From assembly GCA_016844945.1 (NCBI GenBank), contig JAERTJ010000073.1:1-64000 (forward strand): a stretch of DNA of 64,000 nt. Reading direction: 5' to 3'. The notes beneath the pieces are model-generated. The model worked only from the letters and a program-made list of their open reading frames with translations. It was not told the origin of the DNA and ran no database searches. This DNA is from Fidelibacterota bacterium (lineage in GTDB: Bacteria > Fidelibacterota > UBA8477 > JABMPR01). This document shows, one piece after another, positions 11,701 to 19,618 of the stretch (its first letter is position 1; every line of letters begins with the position of its first letter). Position numbers and translations under genes: made by a program.

Positions 11701-13308
11701 AAATGCCTGTACAAAATAGTCGTAGAAACTGCGACCTTTCTGAGACAGAAAAGCCGGGGGCGTATCATCCCCCATAGCTCCAACGGGTTCTAAGGGAACA
11801 GCACTCAGAGGTTTAGTGAATCTTTCTACAGATTCCTGATGCCAGCCATGAGCAAGACGCAATCGCTTGTCAAAACCCCCCTGGGGAATACCAAAAGCTC
11901 CAAACTCCTCTTGCTTGTCCTGACGTACCAATCTCAGGAAGTTCTTCTCCATGAGCTTTCCATAGTCAGCCTGCTTTGCCATCCGGGATTTAATTTCTGT
12001 GTTGCTCTCAACACCTCCACTCAAGGAAACTGAATAAATTTCGCCTGATGACATGTGGTGATGAACAATCAAGTCATCATCATCTACATCCACAACTCCT
12101 GCTTCTGATGCCATGATGACCAGACCACTTTTGGTTCTGGTGTAGCGTAGAGGACGTAGGCCGTTACGATCCAACTTGGCTCCAACAGTTTCGCCGTCAG
12201 TGAAAATCAGAGCAGCTGGCCCATCCCAGGGCTCCATAAAATTTTCATGATACATATAGAAATCGATGAGCGAGCGATCCATCTGAGGAAAACCACTATA
12301 GGGATCCGGGACCATCATCATCATAGCGTGATGTGGATCCTTGCCACTTTGCACCAAAACACCAAAGACTTCATCGAAGGTGGCGGAGTCGCTGTATTTA
12401 GGGGTCACTATGGGTCGGATGATATTAAAATCTTCTTCCCAGAAGTCCGATTTTAGCTGTCGTTCACGGGCATTCATCCAGAGTCGGTTACCACGAATGG
12501 TGTTGATTTCTCCATTATGTGCAATCCCGTGAAAAGGTTGGGCCATTTCCCAGGAAGGGTTTGTGTTAGTGGAGAAACGTTCATGAAAAATTGCCATGCG
12601 TGATTTAAACTCTGGCTCACGAAGGTCTGGATAGAACTGAGCGAGTTGATACGATGATAGAAGACCTTTGTACACCATGGTACGCGTAGAAAGACTACAA
12701 AAATAAAGGGATTGCTTGCCTATTCTGGGCCCGTGTTCAAATTTTTTACGAAGGAGATAGGCCTGTTGTTCAGATGAGTATTTCTTATGACTTGATATGG
12801 CAAAAAAGGCATGCAGAATATCAGGCTGGTTGGCCTGGGCTATACTACCTAAATATTGGGGTTTGATAGGAACTTGTAATATTCCAAGAAATCGAGCTCC
12901 CATGCTTAGAGCCACCTTGGTCAGCATTTTTTCCAGTTCCTGGATGTCAACATCTCTGGAGAAAATCACCCCAAGTGCCAGCTGTTCCCTGGCTTTGGGT
13001 TTTTTGATTCCAGCTGTCTCCATCCGTTTTTTAAAGAATGTCCAGGGAATATCAACCAGCAATCCAGCACCATCGCCTGTATCCTCGTCGAAACCCTTGC
13101 CCCCCCGATGCTCCAGACGATTTAATGCCTTCAAGCTGAGCTCAACAACTCGCCTGCTGGCAACACCTGATTCTTCGGCGATAAATCCCACACCACATGC
13201 ATCATGATGATCATCTGGATTGTACAATGGGTAACTTGCTTCTTCTATATTGAATTCATCTGTAGATCTATTGAAGTTAGCCTGGGAAAGGTTCTGTGGA
13301 ATTTGCAT
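8797..13308 (-). CDS. gltB: glutamate synthase large (alpha) subunit
   Basis: The 1503-residue enzyme transfers the amide of glutamine to 2-oxoglutarate. The class II glutamine amidotransferase domain starts after a 37-residue propeptide at Cys38 (DACGVGFIAEESG), which becomes the N-terminal nucleophile. The FMN-binding synthase domain carries AKPGEGGQLPGQKVS and VIVSAGDGGTGATPLGSMKH. The 3Fe-4S cysteines are in CVMVRRCHQNNCPVGIATQ (C-x5-C-x4-C). The C-terminal GXGXG beta-helix domain follows (GNVALYGATGGTLFVAGRAN). No small subunit gltD is next to it, so the electron donor (a distant GltD or ferredoxin) is unknown. It lies 82 bases after proA on the same strand and supplies glutamate, the precursor of the Pro and Arg genes upstream. 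Confidence 0.96.
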   Translation of the reverse strand: MQIPQNLSQANFNRSTDEFNIEEASYPLYNPDDHHDACGVGFIAEESGVASRRVVELSLKALNRLEHRGGKGFDEDTGDGAGLLVDIPWTFFKKRMETAGIKKPKAREQLALGVIFSRDVDIQELEKMLTKVALSMGARFLGILQVPIKPQYLGSIAQANQPDILHAFFAISSHKKYSSEQQAYLLRKKFEHGPRIGKQSLYFCSLSTRTMVYKGLLSSYQLAQFYPDLREPEFKSRMAIFHERFSTNTNPSWEMAQPFHGIAHNGEINTIRGNRLWMNARERQLKSDFWEEDFNIIRPIVTPKYSDSATFDEVFGVLVQSGKDPHHAMMMMVPDPYSGFPQMDRSLIDFYMYHENFMEPWDGPAALIFTDGETVGAKLDRNGLRPLRYTRTKSGLVIMASEAGVVDVDDDDLIVHHHMSSGEIYSVSLSGGVESNTEIKSRMAKQADYGKLMEKNFLRLVRQDKQEEFGAFGIPQGGFDKRLRLAHGWHQESVERFTKPLSAVPLEPVGAMGDDTPPAFLSQKGRSFYDYFVQAFAQVTNPPIDPIRERLMMSLYHYLGSEENLLATEPAFHGAIRIASPILSPREVRWLMQKYKKFKHEIISVLAEKGQAFEKRLRQIQDECAGAIETGKRILFLSDEHIDENHIPIPMALVVSAVHHDLVKRKIRSDVSLICLAGDVYEDHHISVLTTLGASAVYPYMAYELIRETLDEEDWLTGMDNYRFALEKGLLKSMAKMGISTFSSYQGSMLLHTIGLHSDFLETWIPSLNPNIGGDNLEMIQKRVCQRHADVFSEGKDELEDIGLFRVKRNGESHGYSPAIAKQIRKRATHQPEKAKKPRGKIYLRDLLELKKSARPGQAKVESGDQITRRFGVAAMSFGALSDEAHRVLTKGIALVHGRSNTGEGGETPDRYLLFKQNDHMNAHTKQIASGRFGVKADYLAAAQELQIKIAQGAKPGEGGQLPGQKVSVEIATARSATPGIPLISPPPHHDIYSIEDLAQLIYDLKESNPRAKISVKLASQPGIGIVACGVAKAGADIVIVSAGDGGTGATPLGSMKHTGMAWETGLAETHQALLANKLRSKVTLRVDGGIMEAKDILVATALGAEEYDFGSVALMAIGCVMVRRCHQNNCPVGIATQDLELRKKFKGTAEELASFFKLLAEDVRDQLSQLGLESIEALLGRNDLLEVKENEEASEVYSNVDFSAILEPTLRRDWIKKKEAQNVGRKFPSFDEKILEGIHKELLTHGQAVIRDRVSNKDRAIGTRMAGEIAFLFGEGQFNGTLQYRLRGVAGQSFGAFLTHGLELRLKGLANDYVGKGMSGGLITIRMPRDIRVPGKEHTMIGNVALYGATGGTLFVAGRANERFAVRNSGTSAVVEGVGNHACEYMTRGTVIVLGEIGFNFGSGMTGGTAYLYDLSDEDKDHLNTDFVVAEPLEEVDEFSITRLLERHRFHTGSLKTSIILDEWEAEKAKFTKITPLVMQLLDSKALYDQQVNQRLSLVLNE

Positions 13309-13345
13309 GGTTCATCCTATATAAAACAAAAAACTTCTAGCACTA

Positions 13346-13351
13346 ATTATA
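13346..13351 (-). promoter_or_regulatory. possible -10 element for gltB
   Basis: A perfect TATAAT lies on the minus strand 37 bases before the gltB ATG in an A/T-rich 82-base gap. No convincing -35 hexamer is seen at 16-18 bases, so this is a weak call. gltB may also be read through from the argG-proA transcript. Confidence 0.35.
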
Positions 13352-13390
13352 CTATATCCGAATAATTTACGACATATCCTAATTAATTCT

Positions 13391-14632
13391 TTAATTTCTT
13401 AATTGTCCATTGCCAGCAACAACAAATTTTGTTGTTGTAAGCTCCTTTAAACCCATGGGACCAAAGGAGTGCAATTTTGTGGTACTGATACCAATCTCTG
13501 CACCCAGACCCAACTCACCCCCATCATTAAATCGAGTTGAAGCATTCACGATGATAGCAGAACTATCCAGTGCTTTGGTGAATTGCTCAATATTCGCATC
13601 ATCTTTACTCAGGATTGCCTCGGTGTGGTCACTGGTGTAGGTCTGGATATGTTTGATGGCACTATCCAGATCCTCCACGATTCTCACTGCTAGGATTAAA
13701 TCTAGAAATTCAGTATCAAAATCACCCAGGGTCGCTGGTTTCACATCTACTGAGTATGATTGGGTTTTTCTGCACCCTCGGATCTCAACCCCTTTTTGGT
13801 CACAAGCCTCTAAAAATTCAGGCATAAATGTGTCTGCTATTTTTTCATGGACCAGGAGGGTTTCCAGGGCGTTGCAGACACCTGGTCTTTGGGCTTTGGC
13901 ATTCATGGCTATGGAAGTTGCCGTGGTCATATCTGCTGATTCATCCACATACATATGGCAGTTCCCTTTGTAGTGTGCAATCACCGGTACGGTGGCAACT
14001 TCATAGATTCTGCGAATTAAACCTTCACCTCCACGTGGTATAATCACATCCAACACATCATTCATCTTTGCCAATTGGTCTACAGTGTCCCGATCTGTTG
14101 TGGGCACAATATTGATGACCTCTTGTAATCCATATTTTGATAATGCTTCTTTGAGAATTTTAACCAAACACAGGTTTGAATGGATGGCTTCTGAGCCACC
14201 GCGAAGCATCAAACCATTTCCGGCAAAAAAACACAGGGAGGCTGCCTCTACGGTCACATTGGGTCTTGATTCGTAAATCACACCAATAACTCCCAGGGGG
14301 ATTCTACGGCGTTGAACCTTGAGTCCATTGGGTCGGGTATATGCTTCAGTAACAGCCCCCACGGGATCCTCAAGCGTGGCTACTTCCAACAGGCTGTCAG
14401 CCATCGCTTTGATCCGATCATCAGTCAATGTGAGACGATCAACCATGGCCTTGGACAACCCATTTGCAATAGCACCCTGACAGTCCTTTTCATTGGTTGT
14501 TTTGATCTCTTCTCTGGATGCCAGGATCATCTCTGCCATATCTTTAAGTATGGACTTTTTGATTTCAGTGCTTACAGTGGGAAGCACTTTGCTAGCCAGC
14601 TTGGTACGTTTTCCTAGTTCATGTAAATTCAT
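13391..14632 (-). CDS. proA: gamma-glutamyl phosphate reductase
   Basis: The 413-residue NADPH-dependent enzyme reduces gamma-glutamyl phosphate to glutamate semialdehyde in proline synthesis. It has the aldehyde-dehydrogenase fold: IPLGVIGVIYESRPNVTVEA, IPRGGEGLIRRIYEVATVPV, and the catalytic Cys in NAKAQRPGVCNALETLLVH. The C-terminal STRFNDGGELGLGAEIGIST is also diagnostic. The length is normal. The ATG overlaps the proB stop in an ATGA junction. Confidence 0.97.
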   Translation of the reverse strand: MNLHELGKRTKLASKVLPTVSTEIKKSILKDMAEMILASREEIKTTNEKDCQGAIANGLSKAMVDRLTLTDDRIKAMADSLLEVATLEDPVGAVTEAYTRPNGLKVQRRRIPLGVIGVIYESRPNVTVEAASLCFFAGNGLMLRGGSEAIHSNLCLVKILKEALSKYGLQEVINIVPTTDRDTVDQLAKMNDVLDVIIPRGGEGLIRRIYEVATVPVIAHYKGNCHMYVDESADMTTATSIAMNAKAQRPGVCNALETLLVHEKIADTFMPEFLEACDQKGVEIRGCRKTQSYSVDVKPATLGDFDTEFLDLILAVRIVEDLDSAIKHIQTYTSDHTEAILSKDDANIEQFTKALDSSAIIVNASTRFNDGGELGLGAEIGISTTKLHSFGPMGLKELTTTKFVVAGNGQLRN

Positions 14633-15759
14633 AATCTTTCCGATGCGGCGACCATATTTTCACGATGGATCACACTTCTGCGGTGTTTATATCCCAGGAT
14701 TGCTTCAATGTCTCCTGACTTACACCCCGCAATTTTCTGGATTTCATCTTGATTGTACTCTACGATACCGCGTATTATTTCAGTTCCATCAGCCAGACAG
14801 CACACAACACCATCTCCACGTTTGAAATCTCCTCGAGTGGACACAATCCCCGAGGCAAGCAGGCTGGCTTTGTTTTGCCTTAATGCCGTAGCAGCGCCCT
14901 GGTCAATAACGATCACTGCTTTGGGTTTTAGGGCATGGGCGATATAGGCACGCCAGGCGTTTAATTCGTTACGTTCCGGGTAAATGATGGTCCCTATGTT
15001 TTCTCCCCTAACCACTGATGCCAAGACATTTTCCCGGCGACTGTTGGCAATCACGCATGGAACCCCATACCGTGCAGCCATGGCAGGTGCTTCAAGCTTG
15101 GTAGCGATTCCTCCACGCCCCATTCCCCTCACTTTTTCACGTGACAGTTCCTTTTTCAGTTGCTCAAGATCTGGCAGAGAAAGTTCGTCTAAAAATTTAG
15201 CATCGGAGTGCTTGAGTGGGTTCTTATTGGCAATACCATCCACATTGGAGAGGATGATATATAGGTCGGCGCTGACCAGGTTGGTGCAGAGAGCTCCGAG
15301 TTGATCATTATCGCTAAAGCGTATCTCTTCAGTGGAGACGCTATCATTTTCATTGATGATGGGGATAATCTGGCTGTTCAACAGGGTGTTAATGGTATTT
15401 CGTGCGCTGAGATATCTACGACGAGATTGAAAATCATCATGGGTCAATAAAAGCTGTGCTGTATTCAGGTTGTATGCCTGGAAATACTGTTGGAAATAGC
15501 GCATAAGAATGGGTTGTCCGATTGCTGCGGCGGCCTGATTATTATCAAGGGAAGCAATTTTCTCATTTAATAGTCCCATACCGGCTGCCACCGCACCACT
15601 GGTGACCAGAACAACTTCCAGACCGTCATGAACCAATACTGCCACCTGACGCGTCACTTCAATGATCTGGCTCTCCTGAATTTTTTTATCCGCGCCACAC
15701 AGACTGGAACTACCAATCTTGACGACAACACGATTCAGTTTGGGGAGTTGTCGGGTCAT
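14629..15759 (-). CDS. proB: glutamate 5-kinase with PUA domain
   Basis: The 376-residue protein phosphorylates glutamate, the first step of proline synthesis. The amino acid kinase domain shows VVVKIGSSSLCG and LVTSGAVAAGMGLL at the N-terminus, then IPIINENDSVSTEEIRFSDN and DGIANKNP. GMGRGGIATKLEAPAMAARY is the conserved kinase segment. A PUA domain occupies the last 90 residues (AWRAYIAHALKPKAVIVIDQ onward). Its ATG overlaps the argH stop by one base (TAATG), and its own stop overlaps the proA start. Proline feedback is known for the family, not shown here. Confidence 0.97.
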   Translation of the reverse strand: MTRQLPKLNRVVVKIGSSSLCGADKKIQESQIIEVTRQVAVLVHDGLEVVLVTSGAVAAGMGLLNEKIASLDNNQAAAAIGQPILMRYFQQYFQAYNLNTAQLLLTHDDFQSRRRYLSARNTINTLLNSQIIPIINENDSVSTEEIRFSDNDQLGALCTNLVSADLYIILSNVDGIANKNPLKHSDAKFLDELSLPDLEQLKKELSREKVRGMGRGGIATKLEAPAMAARYGVPCVIANSRRENVLASVVRGENIGTIIYPERNELNAWRAYIAHALKPKAVIVIDQGAATALRQNKASLLASGIVSTRGDFKRGDGVVCCLADGTEIIRGIVEYNQDEIQKIAGCKSGDIEAILGYKHRRSVIHRENMVAASERL

Positions 15760-16946
15760 TATTCCTCAGAAATTGATTTAGCAATCTGTTGATAGGCATC
15801 CCGAAAGGGCACACCCTGCTTAACCAGATCGTAAGCTTTTTCAGTGGCATACAGATCCTTACTCATAGCCTGATCACAATTCTCAGGATCAACCTCAAGG
15901 TTTTGTATCAACAATGTCATGACCTTCAATGACTCAAGCGTGACCTTAAATGCTTTCATGACAGGTTCTTTGGTGAGCTGCAAATCCCGGTTGTATCCAG
16001 AGATGAGATTACTGACAATGTTTGAAACCTGATATTCACAGGCCGTCACAACATGATGTTTTGCCCTGAGTAACTCCAACACATCTGGGTTTTTCTTCTG
16101 GGGCATAATCGAACTGCCCGTACAGAACTGATCGGGAAGTTTTATAAAGGCAAACTCCTGCATGTTGAAGAGAATAAGATCGTTAGCCATTTTATTCAGG
16201 TCAGCGGTGAATTGAGACAGGGTATGGATTAGCATGACTTCAAATTTTCCACGGCTATACTGGGTATAAATGGGATTCTCCTGGACCTTTGGAAAACCCA
16301 ACTCATTGGCGGCTAATTCACGATCAATATCCAGGGGGACTCCATAGCCTGCTGCCGTACCCAGGGGTGATTGGTCAATAATTTTTGTAACTGCTGAAAG
16401 TAAAATTTCATTGTCCTCCAGACCATTGAGGAATGCTGAAGCCCAGAGTCCAAATGAAGAAGGCATGGCTTTTTGCATGTGGGTATAACCTGGATATCCA
16501 ACCTCACCATAAGTTTGGATAAACTTAGTCAGAGCTTCCTTCAACTGTTTGTTTAGCACAGATAATTCTTCGAGACGGTCTCGGTAGTACAGCCGCAATG
16601 CTGTGAGAACTTGATCATTTCTTGATCTGGCAGTATGTATTTTTTTTCCCTCATCACCCAGAGCAGTGGTTAAATGGGCTTCAATGGCGGTGTGACAGTC
16701 TTCCTGTGAACGTGAGATACTAAACTTACCCTCGGCGTGGAGTTGAATGATGACATCCAACTCCCTTTTGATCAAATCAGCCTCTTCCGTATTCAGTAGA
16801 CCTGCTTTCTCCAGCATACTAGCCTGGGCTTTTGAAGCGATACAATCATATTTGACCAATTCTTGATCCAGGAGATAGTCATCACCCACGGTGAATGCTT
16901 CTATTTGTTGATCCAGTTCAACACCTTTATCCCAAAGTTTTGACAT
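15759..16946 (-). CDS. argH: argininosuccinate lyase, short form
   Basis: The 395-residue enzyme cleaves argininosuccinate to arginine and fumarate. The fumarase/aspartase signature GSSIMPQKKNPDVLELLRAK is present, as are HTARSRNDQVLTALRLY and GYPGYTHMQKAMPSSFGLW. It is about 60 residues shorter than the usual 455-460 because the C-terminus ends soon after VKQGVPFRDAYQQIAKSI. The core catalytic segments are intact, so it is probably functional. The start overlaps the argG stop by one base. Confidence 0.95.
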   Translation of the reverse strand: MSKLWDKGVELDQQIEAFTVGDDYLLDQELVKYDCIASKAQASMLEKAGLLNTEEADLIKRELDVIIQLHAEGKFSISRSQEDCHTAIEAHLTTALGDEGKKIHTARSRNDQVLTALRLYYRDRLEELSVLNKQLKEALTKFIQTYGEVGYPGYTHMQKAMPSSFGLWASAFLNGLEDNEILLSAVTKIIDQSPLGTAAGYGVPLDIDRELAANELGFPKVQENPIYTQYSRGKFEVMLIHTLSQFTADLNKMANDLILFNMQEFAFIKLPDQFCTGSSIMPQKKNPDVLELLRAKHHVVTACEYQVSNIVSNLISGYNRDLQLTKEPVMKAFKVTLESLKVMTLLIQNLEVDPENCDQAMSKDLYATEKAYDLVKQGVPFRDAYQQIAKSISEE

Positions 16947-18199
16947 TATTCAACCTCACGCCAGTTATAGGGCCTATTCTTATGTAGCACCAGTTTATGC
17001 GCCTTGAGTCGGATGGCATTGATATTGATAAAACCTTCAGCATCTGTAGCATCAAAACCACCTTCGATATCCATACTGGATAGATCTTGATCGTAGAGGG
17101 AGTTAGGTGACTCGCGACCGATGGTGACCACATTTCCCTTGTAGAGTGACAGTCTGACTTTTCCATCAATGGCTTCCTGACTTTTATTGAAAGCACTCAT
17201 GATGAAATCCATTTCAGGAGAGAACCAATAGCCATTATAGATCAATTCGGCAAATTTGGGGATAAGCATATCTCTGAGATGCATAACTTCTTTATCCATG
17301 GCTATACCCTCAATATCCCGGTGAGCTGCCCAGAGAATTGTACCAGCCGGTGTCTCGTAAACACCTCTTGACTTGATACCTATATATCGGTTTTCAACCA
17401 TATCAAGTTGACCGATGGCATTCTCACCACCCACATCATTCAGGTAGCTAAACAATTCAAGAGAATCCGTTTTTACGGTACCATCTTCCATATTCAAAAC
17501 ATGGGTCGGGATTCCATTTTTAAAGGTGATCTCTAGTTTTGTTTCCTTATCTGGAGCATCTTTCAAAAGTTTTGAAATACTGTAAACTGAATCATCAGGA
17601 GCCACTGCAGGATCTTCCAGAATTCCAGCTTCATGACTGATATGCATGAGGTTTTCATCTTCACTGTAGGGACGTTTCTTGGAAGCCGTGATCTCAATCC
17701 CATGCTTTTGGGCAAAATTGATGAGATCCGTTCTGCCTTTGAACTCGTTGAGGAACTCAGGATCCTTCCAGGGTGCAATGACTTTGATTTCTGGATTGAG
17801 AGCATAATAGTTCAATTCAAAACGAACCTGATCATTGCCCTTGCCTGTAGAGCCATGTGAGACGTATTGCGCCCCCTCTTTGTTGGCAATGGCAATTTGT
17901 GCTTTCGCCAGGGCTGGACGAGCTAATGAGGTCCCCAGCAAATAACGTCCCTCGTATAGCGCATTTCCCTGGAGTGCTGGCCAGATATACTTTACAACAA
18001 ACTCTTCCCGTAGGTCCTCGGTATAGACCTTGGTTGCCCCTGTGGCGTAGGCTTTTTTCTCAACCGCCTTAAAATCCTCCGTTTGACCTACATTCCCCAC
18101 GAAGCAAATCACTTCATAACCCTTAAGGTCGAGCCATTTCAGAATGACTGAGGTGTCCAACCCCCCGCTGTATGCCAGGACCACTTTCCTTTTACTCAC
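16946..18199 (-). CDS. argG: argininosuccinate synthase
   Basis: The 417-residue ATP-dependent enzyme joins citrulline and aspartate. It begins [19 protein letters not shown], the PP-loop ATP pyrophosphatase motif, and continues with [19 protein letters not shown] and WSLLG-equivalent family segments. It heads the overlapping cluster argG-argH-proB-proA. A strong terminator hairpin lies 40 bases before its ATG, and an arginine-rich leader ORF precedes that, so expression is very probably controlled by attenuation. Confidence 0.97.
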   Translation of the reverse strand: MSKRKVVLAYSGGLDTSVILKWLDLKGYEVICFVGNVGQTEDFKAVEKKAYATGATKVYTEDLREEFVVKYIWPALQGNALYEGRYLLGTSLARPALAKAQIAIANKEGAQYVSHGSTGKGNDQVRFELNYYALNPEIKVIAPWKDPEFLNEFKGRTDLINFAQKHGIEITASKKRPYSEDENLMHISHEAGILEDPAVAPDDSVYSISKLLKDAPDKETKLEITFKNGIPTHVLNMEDGTVKTDSLELFSYLNDVGGENAIGQLDMVENRYIGIKSRGVYETPAGTILWAAHRDIEGIAMDKEVMHLRDMLIPKFAELIYNGYWFSPEMDFIMSAFNKSQEAIDGKVRLSLYKGNVVTIGRESPNSLYDQDLSSMDIEGGFDATDAEGFININAIRLKAHKLVLHKNRPYNWREVE

Positions 18200-18239
18200 G
18201 TTATACTTTCCCTTTCATGGTTGTCATCAATTCTAGATA

Positions 18240-18270
18240 TAAAAAAAGCCCTGGTAAGGAACCGGGGCTT
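18240..18270 (-). terminator. intrinsic terminator in the argG leader (attenuator)
   Basis: On the minus strand AGCCCCGG (18262-18269) pairs with CCAGGGCT (18247-18254) with one C-A mismatch and a 7-base loop TTCCTTA. A run of seven T follows at once (18241-18247 on the complement), plus flanking A-U pairs. It sits between a leader ORF and argG, upstream of the coding region, so it can only serve as a conditional stop for the argG operon. Confidence 0.85.
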
Positions 18271-18317
18271 TTCTGTTTAAATCTTATTATATTTACAGAG
18301 TTACACACCGGTTCCTT
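18256..18317 (-). promoter_or_regulatory. antiterminator pairing of the arginine attenuator
   Basis: AAGGAACCGG within the last codons of the leader ORF (18308-18317) is perfectly complementary over 10 bases to CCGGTTCCTT (18256-18265). The second segment contains the GG end of the terminator's 5' arm and most of its loop. Formation of this stem therefore excludes the terminator. A ribosome stalled on the Arg codons (18328-18339) leaves the first segment free. A ribosome that reaches the stop codon at 18301 covers it. Confidence 0.78.
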
Positions 18318-18378
18318 CCAAGGATGGGCGGCGGCGGCGAATAATTGTAAGGTTCATATGTCTGGTCATGTTTTTCAT
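18301..18378 (-). CDS. arginine leader peptide (up to 25 aa)
   Basis: The ORF can start at ATG 18378, 18369 or 18357 (all in frame) and ends with TAA at 18301-18303. The peptide ends MNLTIIRRRRPSLEGTGV. Four consecutive CGC Arg codons occupy 18328-18339, and a fifth Arg codon (AGA) is present if an upstream start is used. It lies directly in front of the argG terminator and antiterminator pair. A leader peptide measuring charged tRNA-Arg is the simplest reading. No clear ribosome site precedes any of the three ATGs, which is a weakness. Confidence 0.75.
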   Translation of the reverse strand: MKNMTRHMNLTIIRRRRPSLEGTGV

Positions 18379-18388
18379 TTGCGGAACA

Positions 18389-18417
18389 ATAATAGCTTTT
18401 TGCGCCCCTTAGCGCAA
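18389..18417 (-). promoter_or_regulatory. candidate promoter of the arg leader, overlapped by a palindrome
   Basis: A -10 TATTAT (18389-18394, five of six) lies 17 bases from a poor -35 TTGCGC (18412-18417) on the minus strand. The -35 is one arm of the inverted repeat TTGCGC-CCCTTA-GCGCAA (18400-18417), which could be an operator, for instance for an arginine repressor-type or other regulator (identity unknown). The same intergenic region must hold the divergent metA promoter on the plus strand. I cannot place that one reliably. Confidence 0.4.
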
Positions 18418-18518
18418 CAATATTTTATTTCTTTGCTTAAAACACATTTAATACCTAATATTATTCTGTGATTGATATAGTAACCTTTAAAGAGCGATAA
18501 TAGAAAGCCTCCCCATTT

Positions 18519-19586
18519 ATGCCCTTAGTAGCACACACCCCGCTCCCTACCCTTGACCTTCTAAAACAACAGGGAGAGGAAGTACTCGAACTGGGTCAAG
18601 CCCTTCACCAGGATATTCGTGAACTGCACATCGGTTTTCTTAATCTCATGCCCAACGCCTCTTTTCAGGCGACTGAACGACAGTTTCTCAGACTAGTAGG
18701 AAGTTCAAACCAGATCGTCCAATACTACATTTACCTCTTCACCATCGATGGGGTTGAGCGTAATGATGCGACCCAAAACTATATTGATAAGTACTATACT
18801 ACCTTCGACAAAGTCAGGTCCGCCGGGCTGGATTCATTAATCATCACTGGTACCAACCCTGCTAATCCCACACTTGAACAGGAACCTTTTTGGGAACCAC
18901 TGGGAGAAGTGGTGGACTGGGCAACACAAAATGTTACTTCTGTACTCTGCTCATGCCTGGCTGTGCACGCTATCGTAAAACATCTTCATTCCATCGAACG
19001 GAAGCCCCTTGAGAAAAAACGATGGGGGGTCTACAGTCACCGAATCACCAATGCCCGTCATCCCCTGCTCAGAAATATAAATACACGCTTTGATGTTCCC
19101 CATTCCCGCAACAATGACGTCAGCCCTGAACAACTGCAAGCTGCTGGCTTTAAAATTCTGGTTCATGGCGCGGAAAGTGGTGTCCATATGGCAGTAAGCC
19201 CGGATATGTTTAGAATTGTCTACCTTCAGGGACATCCTGAATATGATCGCATCAGCCTTTTAAAAGAATACAAGCGTGAGGTCAATCGTTTCGTGATTGG
19301 TGACCGTGATACTTACCCTGAAAGTCCAGAGAATTATTTCAACACTGAGGTTGAAGCGATCATCAAGTCCTATAAACAAGTCATCATTGAAGCAAGGACC
19401 AAAAACAAACCACAACCAGCATTTCCGGAGGATGAGATTGAGCCTTTGTTGGATAATACGTGGCGGGATACAGGTAAATCAATTTTTGACAACTGGCTCG
19501 GGCTGGTATATCAATTAACAAATGTGGATCGGCATCTTCCCTTTACTGAGGGTATTGACCCTGATGATCCATTAAAAATCAAATAA
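18519..19586 (+). CDS. metA: homoserine O-acyltransferase (MetA family)
   Basis: The 355-residue protein acylates homoserine, the entry to methionine synthesis. The catalytic Cys146 (SVLCSCLAVHA), His239 and Glu241 (YLQGHPEYD) are in place, as is LHIGFLNLMPNASFQATERQ. The position known to separate acetyl from succinyl donors (residue 111 in E. coli numbering, in a TGAPxG or TGAPxE motif) is rewritten as ITGTNPANP, so the donor cannot be read by that rule. The downstream O-acetylhomoserine-type sulfhydrylase suggests acetyl-CoA (inference). It is the first gene of a two-gene unit. Confidence 0.92.
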   Translation: MPLVAHTPLPTLDLLKQQGEEVLELGQALHQDIRELHIGFLNLMPNASFQATERQFLRLVGSSNQIVQYYIYLFTIDGVERNDATQNYIDKYYTTFDKVRSAGLDSLIITGTNPANPTLEQEPFWEPLGEVVDWATQNVTSVLCSCLAVHAIVKHLHSIERKPLEKKRWGVYSHRITNARHPLLRNINTRFDVPHSRNNDVSPEQLQAAGFKILVHGAESGVHMAVSPDMFRIVYLQGHPEYDRISLLKEYKREVNRFVIGDRDTYPESPENYFNTEVEAIIKSYKQVIIEARTKNKPQPAFPEDEIEPLLDNTWRDTGKSIFDNWLGLVYQLTNVDRHLPFTEGIDPDDPLKIK

Positions 19587-19618
19587 GCCTTTAAGCATAA
19601 AGAAAGGGAGCGTGCCCC

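Noticed and set aside
8797-13308. Presence of a gltD partner or a fused GltBD
   Set aside because: The 1503-residue protein ends after the GXGXG domain with no FAD/NADPH domain, and no small-subunit gene is in the window.
18241-18378. Read as the terminator of an upstream gene rather than an attenuator
   Set aside because: The only gene upstream on that strand would be none, since metA runs the other way. The terminator can therefore act only on the argG transcript.
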